A stretch of 64,000 nt of DNA from an uncultured Luminiphilus sp. (GTDB lineage Bacteria > Pseudomonadota > Gammaproteobacteria > Pseudomonadales > Halieaceae): the NCBI GenBank assembly GCA_938091995.1, contig CALKNZ010000011.1, forward strand, positions 1 to 64,000. Reading direction: 5' to 3'. Positions within the stretch are counted from its first letter, which is position 1, and every line of letters begins with the position of its first letter. Both the position numbers and the translations under genes were made by a program. The notes under the pieces are model-generated. The model searched no databases. It was not told the DNA's origin and was given only the letters and a program-made list of their open reading frames with translations. Positions 31,744-42,197 of the stretch are shown here, piece after piece.

Positions 31744-32588
31744 GGTTGTGTTCCTCCGCTAATGATTAGCCTGATCTCTTCAATGAGAGCTTCACCCACT
31801 GCAGCCTCAAAGCCATCTTCAGTATTGGTTGGCTCATGACTTACTCCGTCGACGGCGCCTAAATCCACACAACGTTGTAACAGTGCATCGCTGTCGAGCC
31901 AATCCAGTATGGGACGACTGCAGAGTGACTCTGCCATAGCAATCAGAGCGTAAGCTCCCCAATTAGATACGTCAGCTACAATAAGCTCATCGCACCCCGC
32001 ACGTGCCGGTTGTATATCTAGAGTGTCGAGAATCTCACCGGCTCGCCCCATGCCGGCTTCATTGCCGCCATCTCCAATGGCTATGACGGGGCAAGTAGCG
32101 AGTTCCAAGAGTGGCTCAACGGGTCGACAATGCTCGGTGATATCTTTTCCGACAATGTTGTAGAAGCGGCCATCTGCTGCAGCCCCGGGGCGTTCGATCA
32201 TGACTATGAGCGAGGGTGCCAAATCAAGAAGCAATCCCTGTGCTTCGGCATAAGCCTCCTCATAGTCAAAGCTTTTTAGTGGCCAGGTGCGAATCGACTC
32301 CCCGAGAGCTCCGATGATCGCATCTCCCGCAAGCAGCCAAGGCCGACTCCCTAGGCTGTCTAGAAAATGATAAAGCGCGAAGGCTCCGGGAGGGCCGTCG
32401 GTCTCAAAGGTGCCTGCAACAGGGAACCCGGTACAAATGATGATGTTTTCTTTAGCAGCCAGTACTTGTTCAGCCGCACGCAAAAGGTAGTTGGGTGACA
32501 GCGACTCCTGCACACGACGCATTCCTCTGGGATTTCGGGCGACTAGAGCGGCCTCTATGCGGCGACTGATTTCTTGTGATGACCTCAA
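31740..32588 (-). CDS. DUF4392 family protein (D-glutamate cyclase C-terminal-like)
   Basis: IIICTGFPVAGTFETDGPPGAFALYHFL, IERPGAAADGRFYNIVGKDIT, DVSNWGAYAL; 4-nt overlap with both neighbours. Confidence 0.82.
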   Translation of the reverse strand: MRSSQEISRRIEAALVARNPRGMRRVQESLSPNYLLRAAEQVLAAKENIIICTGFPVAGTFETDGPPGAFALYHFLDSLGSRPWLLAGDAIIGALGESIRTWPLKSFDYEEAYAEAQGLLLDLAPSLIVMIERPGAAADGRFYNIVGKDITEHCRPVEPLLELATCPVIAIGDGGNEAGMGRAGEILDTLDIQPARAGCDELIVADVSNWGAYALIAMAESLCSRPILDWLDSDALLQRCVDLGAVDGVSHEPTNTEDGFEAAVGEALIEEIRLIISGGTQP

Positions 32589-33565
32589 GGAGCGCTGTTC
32601 TCTAGGTTGCTAATGGCCTTTAAGTGGGTTTCTTCATAGTGCTGGTGTAGCCAAATAACTTGTTCTGCTGCTGCCAGCGTTACAGCCTCGAGTTGCACTC
32701 GCTGTCCTGCCCTTGCCTGACCAAGCCGAACGCGATCGGGAGGGATGATTACGCCCAGCTGAGGATAGCCACCCATCGTTTGGCGATCATTCAAAAGCAC
32801 GAGAGGTTGGCCATCGGGTGGAATTTGAATCGAGCCTAAACACGTGGCCTCTGACCATAGTTTCGTCAGGCCGGTATTAATCGGATCACCATTTAGAGGG
32901 ATAGCCATACGATTGGCGGCGCCTGAGATCGTGAAGTTCTGCACACTCAAAGTCTGCCTGCAGTTTTCGGTAACATCGTCATAGTGTAGACCGGCCACAA
33001 ATCGTAGTGTCAGAGTATCACTCTGCGTGCTTGTTTTTACGATGTTCTCATGGCGCCGGCGGCGCGGCTTTTTGCCGATGGTTGCCGATTCCAAGTGATT
33101 AGAGACGGGTAGCAGGTCTCCCGCTTTTAAAGCTTGGCCATTGAGTCCACCTAACCCTTCGCGAACAACCGTACTGCGACTACCCAGAACCGGTACAGTG
33201 TCTATTCCACCCTTAACGGCGAGATAGCTGTAAGTGCCCGTAATAGCTCTGCCGATAGTAATGGTCGATCCTGCTGTGACCGTTAGTCGTTGTTCCATTT
33301 CCTGAGGTTCGTCATCGATATGCAGCGTAACTTCAGCGCCACATAAAGATAGCTGTAGATTACAGGTTGCGATTAGAGTCATACCGGCGATCGCTATTTC
33401 GATACCAGCCAAGTCATCGGGGTTGCCCAGCAGCCGATTGGCACAGCGCAGTGAAAAGGCATCTAAAGCGCCACCTGTCGTGATGCCATGACCCAGATGG
33501 CCTATGCGGCCTAAATCCTGAACGGTAGCTAGCAGCCCTATTGTGACTATCCGAAGACCGGTCAC
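32585..33565 (-). CDS. pxpC: 5-oxoprolinase subunit PxpC (biotin-dependent carboxyltransferase/KipA family)
   Basis: TVQDLGRIGHLGHGITTGGALDAFSLRCANRLLGN; GYPQLGVIIPPDRVRLGQARAGQRV. Confidence 0.92.
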   Translation of the reverse strand: MTGLRIVTIGLLATVQDLGRIGHLGHGITTGGALDAFSLRCANRLLGNPDDLAGIEIAIAGMTLIATCNLQLSLCGAEVTLHIDDEPQEMEQRLTVTAGSTITIGRAITGTYSYLAVKGGIDTVPVLGSRSTVVREGLGGLNGQALKAGDLLPVSNHLESATIGKKPRRRRHENIVKTSTQSDTLTLRFVAGLHYDDVTENCRQTLSVQNFTISGAANRMAIPLNGDPINTGLTKLWSEATCLGSIQIPPDGQPLVLLNDRQTMGGYPQLGVIIPPDRVRLGQARAGQRVQLEAVTLAAAEQVIWLHQHYEETHLKAISNLENSAP

Positions 33566-34236
33566 AAGCTGCCACCCAGAGAGAAGAATTCATCTCGAGA
33601 AATCGGTTTAAAGACCACCTGGTCCCCAACTGCAATCAGCCCTGGGGGTGTTTGTGCTAAATCAAAGAGCGTAAGGGGGCATCGCCCTAATAGATGCCAT
33701 CCGCCCGGTGAGACCTTTGGGTAAACTGCTGTTTGTCGATCTGCAATCGCGACACTACCAGCAGGCACGAATCTTCGGGGCGTTCGAAGGCGTGGTATTT
33801 CCAGCTGCTCATCGACGTCCCCTAAATAGCAAAATCCCGGCGCAAACCCGGTAGCATAAGCGTTGTAGGGGCGACTGGAATGGAGCCTGATAACGGCTTC
33901 CATTGACAGCCCGCTGTTGTGGGCAACGGCCTGTAAATCTTCTCCCGATTCTTCGGAGTACCAGACGGGCAGTTCAACCGTTCGGCCCATATCTGGCTGA
34001 ATCTCCTGGTTGCTATCGAGATCATCTATGGCGGCCACTACAGCGTCTCGAGACAACTCCTCGGGGTCAAAGAAAAGCGTGAGGGTATGGTAGCCCAGTA
34101 CGCAATCTGTCAGCCCCTGAGGCCACTTTTTGCTCAGCCGGTCCCGAAGTGCAAGCAGGCTTGCGGTTACTGCAGGACTCGGTGGGCCGTCATGGCTCAC
34201 ACGTATACCGGTCAAACCAGCGTAGCTCCAACGCAT
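33562..34236 (-). CDS. pxpB: 5-oxoprolinase subunit PxpB (KipI family)
   Basis: YNAYATGFAPGFCYLGDVDEQLEIPRLRTPRRFVPAGSVAIADRQTAVYPKVSPGGWHLLGR. Confidence 0.92.
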   Translation of the reverse strand: MRWSYAGLTGIRVSHDGPPSPAVTASLLALRDRLSKKWPQGLTDCVLGYHTLTLFFDPEELSRDAVVAAIDDLDSNQEIQPDMGRTVELPVWYSEESGEDLQAVAHNSGLSMEAVIRLHSSRPYNAYATGFAPGFCYLGDVDEQLEIPRLRTPRRFVPAGSVAIADRQTAVYPKVSPGGWHLLGRCPLTLFDLAQTPPGLIAVGDQVVFKPISRDEFFSLGGSL

Positions 34237-34239
34237 AGG

Positions 34240-35034
34240 TCAGCCCGCAGGCACTTGTAGCGCACTGCGAATAGCTTTGAGCATTTCAAGTGCTTTTGGA
34301 GTATCACCGTGTACACAAAGGGTATCTGGGCGAATATTGAGTTTGTGTCCTTTAACGCTACGCAACGTGCCCGAGGTGATGGCTTTCGCCTGAGCCACTG
34401 CCGCAGTGACATCTAGTAGGGCGCCAGGCTTGTCTCGCGGCACGAGATAGCCCGCCCTTGTGTAGCCTCTGTCGGCGAATGCCTCAAAACGCAAAGTAAG
34501 CCCATATTCGAAGGCCGTTTCTACCGATTTTTTATCCCCTGGTGTGGCGAGCATGACTAAGTCAAGGGGACGATACCACGAAGCAATCGCTTTCATGACC
34601 GTGCTCTCGAGTGACTTATCGGCGTTCATGTCGTTGTAAAGCGCTCCGTGGGGTTTTACGTAGGTCACGCGACTGCCGTAGGTTCGCGCCATACCGTCGA
34701 GTGCAGATATTTGATACTGAATGCAGTCAATAAGCTCCTGGCCACGGAGACTCATCGAACGACGGCCAAAGCCTTGTAAATCTGGATAAGCTACGTGGGC
34801 GCCGATCTCGACTTTATGTCGCTTGGCTAGCAAAACCGTCTTGCGGATAATTGAAGGATCACCACCATGATATCCACAGGCCACGTTCGCGCAGTCAATG
34901 AGAGGCATGATTTCTTCATCACAGCCCATTGTGTATGCACCAAAACCTTCACCCAAATCGCAGTTGAGTTTGATGTTTAGTGGGGCGGGAGGTTTCCTTT
35001 GGGCGCGACGTACAACCCTTTTTACAGCTTTCAC
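34240..35034 (-). CDS. pxpA: 5-oxoprolinase subunit PxpA (LamB/YcsF family)
   Basis: [47 protein letters not shown]. Confidence 0.95.
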   Translation of the reverse strand: MKAVKRVVRRAQRKPPAPLNIKLNCDLGEGFGAYTMGCDEEIMPLIDCANVACGYHGGDPSIIRKTVLLAKRHKVEIGAHVAYPDLQGFGRRSMSLRGQELIDCIQYQISALDGMARTYGSRVTYVKPHGALYNDMNADKSLESTVMKAIASWYRPLDLVMLATPGDKKSVETAFEYGLTLRFEAFADRGYTRAGYLVPRDKPGALLDVTAAVAQAKAITSGTLRSVKGHKLNIRPDTLCVHGDTPKALEMLKAIRSALQVPAG

Positions 35035-35831
35035 AGTATGGCGAGTCCTGTATTGGGTTTATCGGATACCAGCATATGCCCCGGAGCGTGGGTAAACGCC
35101 ACGGGTAGTTTGGCATTTTCTAAGGCCACCTGTGGGGTGACCCCACAGGCCCAGAATAGGGGCACTTCGCCTTCTTTTATTGACACGGCGTCTCCAAAAT
35201 CAGGCTGTTGGAGGTTGTTGATGCCTATTTGTGCGGGGTCTCCAAAATGAATGGGAGCACCATGAACTGCAGGGAACCGGGTGCAAATTTGGATGGCTCT
35301 AATGGCGTCTTTGGGTGTCATAGGACGCATGCTAACCACTAAGTTTCCAGCAAAGGGACCGGCAGAAAAACAGGGTAGATTAGTTCGAAACATGGGCACA
35401 TTCACACCCTCAGAAATGTTCCGAATTTCAAGACCATCGGCCAGCAGGGCCTCTTCGAATGAGAATGAGCAGCCAAGTGCAAAGGCAACGTGGTCACTGC
35501 ACCAGTGGTTGAGCAGATTGGAGGGCTCCTCGACTAATACGCCATTCTCCCAGCGCCGATATCGCGAAATATCGGTGCGCACGTCAATATCAGGGCCAAG
35601 TTCGGGCAGGCTAACGTCCCCTGCCATTGGACTCACGGCAAGCAGGGGGCATGGCTTGGGGTTGCGTCGACAAAAATCGGCAAAGTCGCTGGCATAATGC
35701 TGGGGGATGATCACCAAATTACATTGGACAAAACCCGGAGCCAAACCGCTGGTCGTTTCATTGAAATGCCCTTCACGCGCGGCAAGACGTAGCTGTTCGG
35801 GTGTCTTATGCTTGAGCTGGTCACCAACCAC
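35031..35831 (-). CDS. putative hydro-lyase, DUF1445/YcsI family (D-glutamate cyclase N-terminal-like)
   Basis: [38 protein letters not shown]...[17 protein letters not shown] start at 35831 preceded by AAAGGAGGT, preferred to listed start 35912. Confidence 0.88.
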   Translation of the reverse strand: MVGDQLKHKTPEQLRLAAREGHFNETTSGLAPGFVQCNLVIIPQHYASDFADFCRRNPKPCPLLAVSPMAGDVSLPELGPDIDVRTDISRYRRWENGVLVEEPSNLLNHWCSDHVAFALGCSFSFEEALLADGLEIRNISEGVNVPMFRTNLPCFSAGPFAGNLVVSMRPMTPKDAIRAIQICTRFPAVHGAPIHFGDPAQIGINNLQQPDFGDAVSIKEGEVPLFWACGVTPQVALENAKLPVAFTHAPGHMLVSDKPNTGLAIL

Positions 35832-35903
35832 TTTTACCTCCTTTGCTTTATCTCGCTGCGAGCTCTTGTATAGTAAGGCAAACATACCATTGCGAGAGAC
35901 CTG

Positions 35904-37439
35904 ATGCCCCACATATCAATTACTGCCTCTGAAACACCTCACAAGCCCGCCTTCGTCATGGCGAACTCTGGGGAAATGGTCACCTACGGCGAATTGGAGG
36001 GCCGCAGTAATCAGATAGCACATTTGTTTCGCCTATGCGGGCTTAAGTCTGGTGACCATGTCGCCATTATGCTGGAAAACTGTCGGCAGTTTCTTGAAAT
36101 TACGACGGGTGCCATGCGCTCCGGCATTATTTTCACTCCAATCAGTACACATCTCAAGGAAGATGAGACGGCCTACATTTTGGAGAACTGCGGTGCCAAA
36201 TTATTTATTGCTTCACACGCATTGGCCGCTGTGGCCCGTCACATGATTGGCAGTGCGGAAGCACTGAAGCATTTTTATATGGTCGGGGGAATCGAGGAGG
36301 GCTTTCTATCCTTTGAGGAAACTGTTGATGCACTGCCCACGTCGACTATTGATGATCAAGCGATGGGCACGACCATGTTGTATTCCTCGGGAACGACCGG
36401 CAAGCCAAAAGGTGTTTATACCAAGCCTTATACCGAGGTTTTTGATGAGCCTCTGCCCCTAACGCTGTCCTTGGGCGCCGCTTTTGGTTTTGGACCCGAA
36501 ACAACCTATTTATCACCCGCACCGCTGTACCATGCGGCACCGCTGCACTACAACATGGTGGTACTCGATACCGGGGGCACCTCCATTATCATGGAGAAGT
36601 TTGATGCCGTCAGAGCTCTGGAGTTAATACAGGAGCACCGGGTGACGCACAGTCAGTGGGTGCCCATTATGTTCGTTCGGATGCTCAAGCTCCCTGAGGC
36701 TGTGCGCACCCAATTTGACACCAGCTCGATGCAGGTTGCTATTCACGCCGCCGCGCCTTGCCCAATTGATGTTAAGGAACAAATGATTGAATGGTGGGGA
36801 CCCGTGATTCTCGAATATTATTCGTCGAGTGAGGGCGTTGGCTTTACTCTGATTGACTCAAAGGATTGGCTCAACCACAAAGGCTCGGTTGGGCGCCCTC
36901 TGTTTGGTGTGCCTCATGTGTTGGATGAGGAAGGTAATGAATTGTCTGCGGGTAAAGTTGGTGCGATATGGTTTTCAGACATAGCCAATAAATTTGAGTA
37001 CCACGATGAGCCAGGCAAGACGGCAGAGGCGTACAATAAACACGGCTGGAGTTCAGTCGGTGACATGGGCTACCTTGATGAAGAGGGTTACCTGTACCTG
37101 ACCGATCGCAAAAACTTCACGATCATATCTGGTGGCGTCAATATTTATCCCGCTGAAATAGAAAACCTACTAATCAATCACGACAAGGTCGCCGATGTGG
37201 CAGTTTTTGGCGTGCCCTGCGACGAGTTTGGCGAGTCGGTTCAAGCTGTTGTACAGCCCGCCAATTGGGTTGACGCTACTGATGAGACTGCGTTGGAGCT
37301 TATGCAATGGCTCAAAGAGCGGTTGTCTCATATCAAAATTCCCAGAAATTTAGATTTCATGGAACAGCTCCCTAGGATGGATAACGGTAAACTGTATAAG
37401 CGCCACTTGATGGACGCCTATCGAAACCAAAATAAGTGA
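35904..37439 (+). CDS. acyl-CoA synthetase (AMP-dependent ligase)
   Basis: [50 protein letters not shown]. Confidence 0.93.
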   Translation: MPHISITASETPHKPAFVMANSGEMVTYGELEGRSNQIAHLFRLCGLKSGDHVAIMLENCRQFLEITTGAMRSGIIFTPISTHLKEDETAYILENCGAKLFIASHALAAVARHMIGSAEALKHFYMVGGIEEGFLSFEETVDALPTSTIDDQAMGTTMLYSSGTTGKPKGVYTKPYTEVFDEPLPLTLSLGAAFGFGPETTYLSPAPLYHAAPLHYNMVVLDTGGTSIIMEKFDAVRALELIQEHRVTHSQWVPIMFVRMLKLPEAVRTQFDTSSMQVAIHAAAPCPIDVKEQMIEWWGPVILEYYSSSEGVGFTLIDSKDWLNHKGSVGRPLFGVPHVLDEEGNELSAGKVGAIWFSDIANKFEYHDEPGKTAEAYNKHGWSSVGDMGYLDEEGYLYLTDRKNFTIISGGVNIYPAEIENLLINHDKVADVAVFGVPCDEFGESVQAVVQPANWVDATDETALELMQWLKERLSHIKIPRNLDFMEQLPRMDNGKLYKRHLMDAYRNQNK

Positions 37440-37649
37440 TGCTGTAGCAGTCAAAACTGGTGTTAAAGTGGTTAGAGCGTTGTTCCCTAGTCGCTGACTA
37501 AGGCAGTGAGTATTTAGTTGCAATTTACAGTTTAAGCAACTGAAATATAAGCTATAAGTCATAATTATAGGCTAACACACCCTGTTTTTTTTTGCGCATT
37601 TATTGATCCAGTCCATATACCCAGAAGCCCAACAGTAATAAGCTGACGG

Positions 37650-39311
37650 TTGATCCCATTGTGGTATGAGGTGAGGGTGCGGAATAAACGAAAACTCAAG
37701 GTATTGGCGCGCGACATGGCTAATACCGAGAATTACGCTGATTGGTTAGCAGCAGCCCGTGATCATGATGATCTCACCGGTATGACCGACTGGCGGCATG
37801 TTGAGCACACGGATCTATACGACTATGCGCAAATCCGATTGCGGCTCGATCGATTGCGCAACCTCCGCGCTCGGTCAGATCATCAGGGGTTACTTTATGC
37901 ACTGAACGAAGGCATCCATGGCAACATGGGCGGCATGGGTAAAGGCGTGCTTTATCGAATGGCAAAGGCTGGAACCAAACGCCTGATTGAGGATTACATC
38001 GATGAGATCGATGCTTCATTAAAGCTGCTTGCTGATCTTGATGACAGTATTATTCCAGCGCAACAAAAGATCGATTTCTTTTATCGAGCTAATATTTGTT
38101 TTGGCCGCTCCGCGCTGATGCTCAGCGGTGGCGGCGTTTTAGGTTTTTTACACCTCGGTGTTGTCAACGTGTTGTTGGAACAGGGCCTTTTGCCTCGCGT
38201 TATTTCAGGCTCAAGTGCAGGAGCCCTCGTAGCCGGGGTACTGGCATGCCACACGGATGACGAAGTGGCCGATCTCGAAAAGCTTGCCATACTGCAAAAC
38301 GGTACCCAAGACGAAAGTGGGTTTCTCCGCAAGTTATTAACCGGCGGCCCCAGTATCTCTCTCGACGACCTTGAGCAGCTTATTGAGCGTCTCATCCCCA
38401 ACATGACGTTTGAAGAGGCGTACGCCAAGACCGGACGTCAGGTGAGTATCACGATTGCACCCGCTGAGCCTCACCAACGTTCGCGGCTTCTTAATGCCGT
38501 GACCTCTCCCAACGTCTATATTCGCTCTGCTGTTATGGCATCGTGTGCTGTACCCGGAGTGTTCCCGGCAGTCATGTTAATGGCTCGCAATGTTCATGGA
38601 GAGCCACAACCGTATTTGCCGGGTCGTCGCTGGATCGACGGTTCGGTAGCCGATGACTTGCCCGCAAAACGCTTGTCTCGACTGTTTGGCACAAACCACC
38701 ATATCGTGAGCATGGTGAATCCCATAGCTACGGCGTTTATCGCTAAGGATGAGGATCGAGGAGGGCTGTCTAAAGCAGCAGGGGCATTGGGTGTTGGTGT
38801 TGGGCGTGAATTCCTTAACTTTTATCGGGGGTTGGCGCAGAAGCGAGGTGACAAGTGGCCGCGTTTTAATATGATGCTACACGGCTTACATGCGCTTATG
38901 GACCAAGAATACACGGGTGACATTAATATTATGCCCAGCTTCCGGCTCGCCAATCCGTTGCGCCTGCTTTCGCACCTAAGTGAGGAAGAGTTGATTAGGC
39001 TGACTCACCACGGCGCACATGCTTGCTATGAAAAGGTCGAGGCCATTCGCCGGTGCACTCAAATATCCAGAACCCTTGAGGATATTTTGTATCGCTTCGA
39101 ATACGGTGATTTGCGACCCGATCCAGCGGTTGCAAGAAAACCCCGCTCCTCTCGCCGCAGACCCGCTCCGACGCGCGCCCAACGCGAAAGGCTGAGCGGC
39201 GTATCAGATAGCAGCCCCTCCGATGTCAAGCCTAGACGTCAAGGTAAACCCCGAGCGAACACCCCGGCCAGGTCAAAAGCGGCTAAGAAATCGATGCAAA
39301 TGACCCATTGA
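37650..39311 (+). CDS. patatin-like phospholipase with N-terminal DUF3336-like region
   Basis: GGGVLGFLHLGV, GSSAGALVAG, DGSVADDLP; exact start uncertain (TTG 37650 or internal GTG 37671/37677). Confidence 0.9.
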   Translation: MIPLWYEVRVRNKRKLKVLARDMANTENYADWLAAARDHDDLTGMTDWRHVEHTDLYDYAQIRLRLDRLRNLRARSDHQGLLYALNEGIHGNMGGMGKGVLYRMAKAGTKRLIEDYIDEIDASLKLLADLDDSIIPAQQKIDFFYRANICFGRSALMLSGGGVLGFLHLGVVNVLLEQGLLPRVISGSSAGALVAGVLACHTDDEVADLEKLAILQNGTQDESGFLRKLLTGGPSISLDDLEQLIERLIPNMTFEEAYAKTGRQVSITIAPAEPHQRSRLLNAVTSPNVYIRSAVMASCAVPGVFPAVMLMARNVHGEPQPYLPGRRWIDGSVADDLPAKRLSRLFGTNHHIVSMVNPIATAFIAKDEDRGGLSKAAGALGVGVGREFLNFYRGLAQKRGDKWPRFNMMLHGLHALMDQEYTGDINIMPSFRLANPLRLLSHLSEEELIRLTHHGAHACYEKVEAIRRCTQISRTLEDILYRFEYGDLRPDPAVARKPRSSRRRPAPTRAQRERLSGVSDSSPSDVKPRRQGKPRANTPARSKAAKKSMQMTH

Positions 39312-39321
39312 TTACCGCGAA

Positions 39322-40341
39322 TTATTGATTGATATAAGACATGCCAAGCTCAGCGAGTGGGTGTACAAGGTCGCCTCGACTTTCGGCTTCAGCGCTCGAG
39401 GCAGTGCCATCTAGGGCGCGCTTTTTTACCCCTTGAACAATGGCTGCTAAGCGGAAGAAACAGAAAGCCAGGTAAAAATTCCAATGCTTAATCTCATTGC
39501 GCCCGGTGCGCTCGCAATACCGTCTGACGTAGTCGGTGTCATCTGGAATATCTAGGGGCTTACGATCGATACCGCTCAAGCCGGTGATCCCCGCATCACG
39601 GGGAAGTTGCCAGGCCATGACTTGGTAGGCTAAGTCAGCAATGGGGTTACCTAAGGTGCTGAGCTCCCAGTCTAAAACTGCAATAATTTTAGGTTCTGTC
39701 GGATGAAACATGACGTTGTCCAAGCGATAGTCTCCATGAACCAGCGTTGCACGGCCATCGTCAGCGGGCATGTTTTCTTGCAACCACACCATTAGGTCTT
39801 CCATCTCAGGTACCGTCTCAGTCTCTGAAGCACGATATTGTTTACTCCAACGGCCCACTTGTCTTTCGAAATAATTGCCTGGCCGACCGTAGTCACCCAA
39901 CCCGACCGCGTCGACGTCAACGCTGTGCATCGCCGCGAGCACGCGATTCATATCGTCATAAACAGCACGGCGCTCATGATTACTGAGTTCAGGCAGCACG
40001 GGATCCCAGAAGACACGGCCTTCCATGTATTCCATCAGGTAGAACATAGAGCCAATAATGTCGTCGTCTTCGCATAAAGCCACCGCACCTGGGACAGGAA
40101 CCTCACTGTTCTGCAACGCTGAAATGACACGAAACTCGCGATCGACCGCGTGAGCAGAGGCTAAAAGCTGCCCTGGAGGCTTGCGCCGAAGCACAAATTG
40201 CCGAGCTCCCGCAGTTAACTTAAAGGTTGGGTTAGATTGTCCCCCCGCAAACTTTTCGGCGGTTAAGGAACCACTGAAGTCACATACATTGTCTTTAACC
40301 CATTCGTTCAGTTTGGAAAGATCTAAGCTTTGTGTGCTCAA
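39322..40341 (-). CDS. phosphotransferase family protein (APH/ACAD10-like)
   Basis: KFAGGQSNPTFKL, LVHGDYRLDNVMFHPTEPKIIAVLDWELSTLGNPIADLAY. Confidence 0.92.
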   Translation of the reverse strand: MSTQSLDLSKLNEWVKDNVCDFSGSLTAEKFAGGQSNPTFKLTAGARQFVLRRKPPGQLLASAHAVDREFRVISALQNSEVPVPGAVALCEDDDIIGSMFYLMEYMEGRVFWDPVLPELSNHERRAVYDDMNRVLAAMHSVDVDAVGLGDYGRPGNYFERQVGRWSKQYRASETETVPEMEDLMVWLQENMPADDGRATLVHGDYRLDNVMFHPTEPKIIAVLDWELSTLGNPIADLAYQVMAWQLPRDAGITGLSGIDRKPLDIPDDTDYVRRYCERTGRNEIKHWNFYLAFCFFRLAAIVQGVKKRALDGTASSAEAESRGDLVHPLAELGMSYINQ

Positions 40342-40493
40342 GTGGAACCCCTTGAATTACAGCTGCACTAACGTCGCCCAATACGGCTTGTGTTAGTAAA
40401 TGTTTGATCGCTCAGTATGCTGTGGTTATGCTGGGTCGCGCAACCCAACGGACTCAAATGAAGTCCACTAAAAATCTCTTGCGAGGAGAGTTC

Positions 40494-42197
40494 ATGAGCA
40501 GTATCGAAAATTTTAAAGTAGCCAAAAATTTGGTTACTCAGCCCGGTTCTTTGTTAGAGGTAGGGCGGATTGATGTCGCGGGGCAGTCATTACTGGGCTA
40601 CGTCAATGCGCCCGGCAGCATGCGCGATCTATGGATGCTGGCTACTGGACATGGCGATGCGGAGTACATGGTATATCTCGACGAGCGCCTAACTTACCGC
40701 GATGCCGCTGAGCGTGTAGCGGGTTTTGCCAGTTGGTTGCAAGGGCAGGGCATCGCCCCAGGTGATCGTGTGGCGATCGCTATGCGCAACTATCCCGAGT
40801 GGATGCTGGCTCACTGGGCCATTAACTCAATAGGTGCGGTAGTCGTTGGATTAAATGCTTGGTGGGTCGCTGATGAAATGGCCTACGCATTAGATGATTC
40901 TAAACCTAAGATGCTAATCGCAGATCAGCAGAGGCTGGCGACTTTTAGCACGATCAGTGATCAATTTTCAGATATCGCCTTGGTCTCTGTGCGCACAGAA
41001 ACCTGCGACTTAAAAACAACGGACTGGGAAACAGCAGTCGCCACGGGTGGCACGTTACCAGAGGTTGCGGTTGATCCTGATAGTGATGCTTGCATCTTTT
41101 ACACTTCAGGGACAACAGGGCGTCCTAAAGGTGCCCAATTGACCCACCGGGGTTGTGTGGCTAACGTGTTAAATGTTGCGGCCATGGGCGGTATTTACGC
41201 ATCACACCGTGCTCTTGAGGCCGGAGAGGTCTTAGAGGCGCCGGCATCTGCACCTGCACCGGTGGCGTTAATTGCCACCCCACTTTTCCATGTAACCGCC
41301 AACAATTGCATTATGCAGGCCGGTACCGTCGCAGGTGGTCGCTTTATACTGATGTATAAGTGGGATCCTGTTGAAGCTATGCGCCTTATTGATGCTGAAA
41401 AAGTGACCACTATGAGTGCCGTGCCCATGATGAGCAGGGAAATTCTGACCCACCCCGAACGAGACGAATACGATCTGGGCAGCTTAGCCGCGATGGGAGG
41501 TGGTGGTGCCGCTATGCAGCCCGATTTGGTGGGTAAAGTGGCCGCTGAAATGAAGCGAGCGAAGCCTACTCAAGGCTATGGTATGACCGAAGTCTGCGGA
41601 ATTATTAGTTATATCACCGGAGATATATTTTTGGAGCGCCCTAGTAGCGCGGGACCCATGGTGCCAACCCTTGAAGGCAAATGTGTTGACGCTGAAGGTA
41701 AAACACTGGCACCTCATGAGGTCGGTGAAGTTTGTGTTCGTGGTACTCCCGTTATTAAAGGCTATATCAATCGGCCTGAAGCAACAGCTGAAACGATTGT
41801 CGATGGTTGGCTGCAAACGGGCGATATCGGTTATTTCGATGCGGATGGATTTTTATATTTAGTCGATCGAGCCAAGGATATGATTCTTCGTGGCGGCGAA
41901 AATATCTACGGTGCTGAAGTGGAAAACGCGATTTTCGACCATCCAGCTGTATTGGAGTGTGTTGCTTTTTCTGTGCCAGATGATCGTCTAGGTGAGGAGG
42001 TGGGTGCCGCTATACATCTCAAAGAAGCCGCCATGCTCGACGCGCCGAGTTTACGTGAGCACCTGGCGAGCCGGATCGCGGCATTTAAAGTGCCGCGTTA
42101 CATTTGGTTTTTAGCCGAGCCGTTACCCCGAAATGCAAATGGTAAATTCTTGAAGCGCGAGTTGAAAGACGTATTGGATCCAGAGAGTGCTGACTAA
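40494..42197 (+). CDS. class I adenylate-forming enzyme / acyl-CoA ligase
   Basis: ACIFYTSGTTGRPKGAQ, GYGMTEVCG, LVDRAKDMILRGGENIYGAEVE; ATG at 40494. Confidence 0.92.
   Translation: MSSIENFKVAKNLVTQPGSLLEVGRIDVAGQSLLGYVNAPGSMRDLWMLATGHGDAEYMVYLDERLTYRDAAERVAGFASWLQGQGIAPGDRVAIAMRNYPEWMLAHWAINSIGAVVVGLNAWWVADEMAYALDDSKPKMLIADQQRLATFSTISDQFSDIALVSVRTETCDLKTTDWETAVATGGTLPEVAVDPDSDACIFYTSGTTGRPKGAQLTHRGCVANVLNVAAMGGIYASHRALEAGEVLEAPASAPAPVALIATPLFHVTANNCIMQAGTVAGGRFILMYKWDPVEAMRLIDAEKVTTMSAVPMMSREILTHPERDEYDLGSLAAMGGGGAAMQPDLVGKVAAEMKRAKPTQGYGMTEVCGIISYITGDIFLERPSSAGPMVPTLEGKCVDAEGKTLAPHEVGEVCVRGTPVIKGYINRPEATAETIVDGWLQTGDIGYFDADGFLYLVDRAKDMILRGGENIYGAEVENAIFDHPAVLECVAFSVPDDRLGEEVGAAIHLKEAAMLDAPSLREHLASRIAAFKVPRYIWFLAEPLPRNANGKFLKRELKDVLDPESAD

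Noticed and set aside
35832-35912. Upstream starts for the DUF1445 gene (35912, 35885)
   Set aside because: They overlap or crowd the divergent gene and lack an RBS; GTG 35831 has AAAGGAGGT at proper spacing.
37552-37570. CTATAA..TTATAG inverted repeat upstream of the patatin gene
   Set aside because: Short and entirely AT-rich; easily explained by base composition of the intergenic region.
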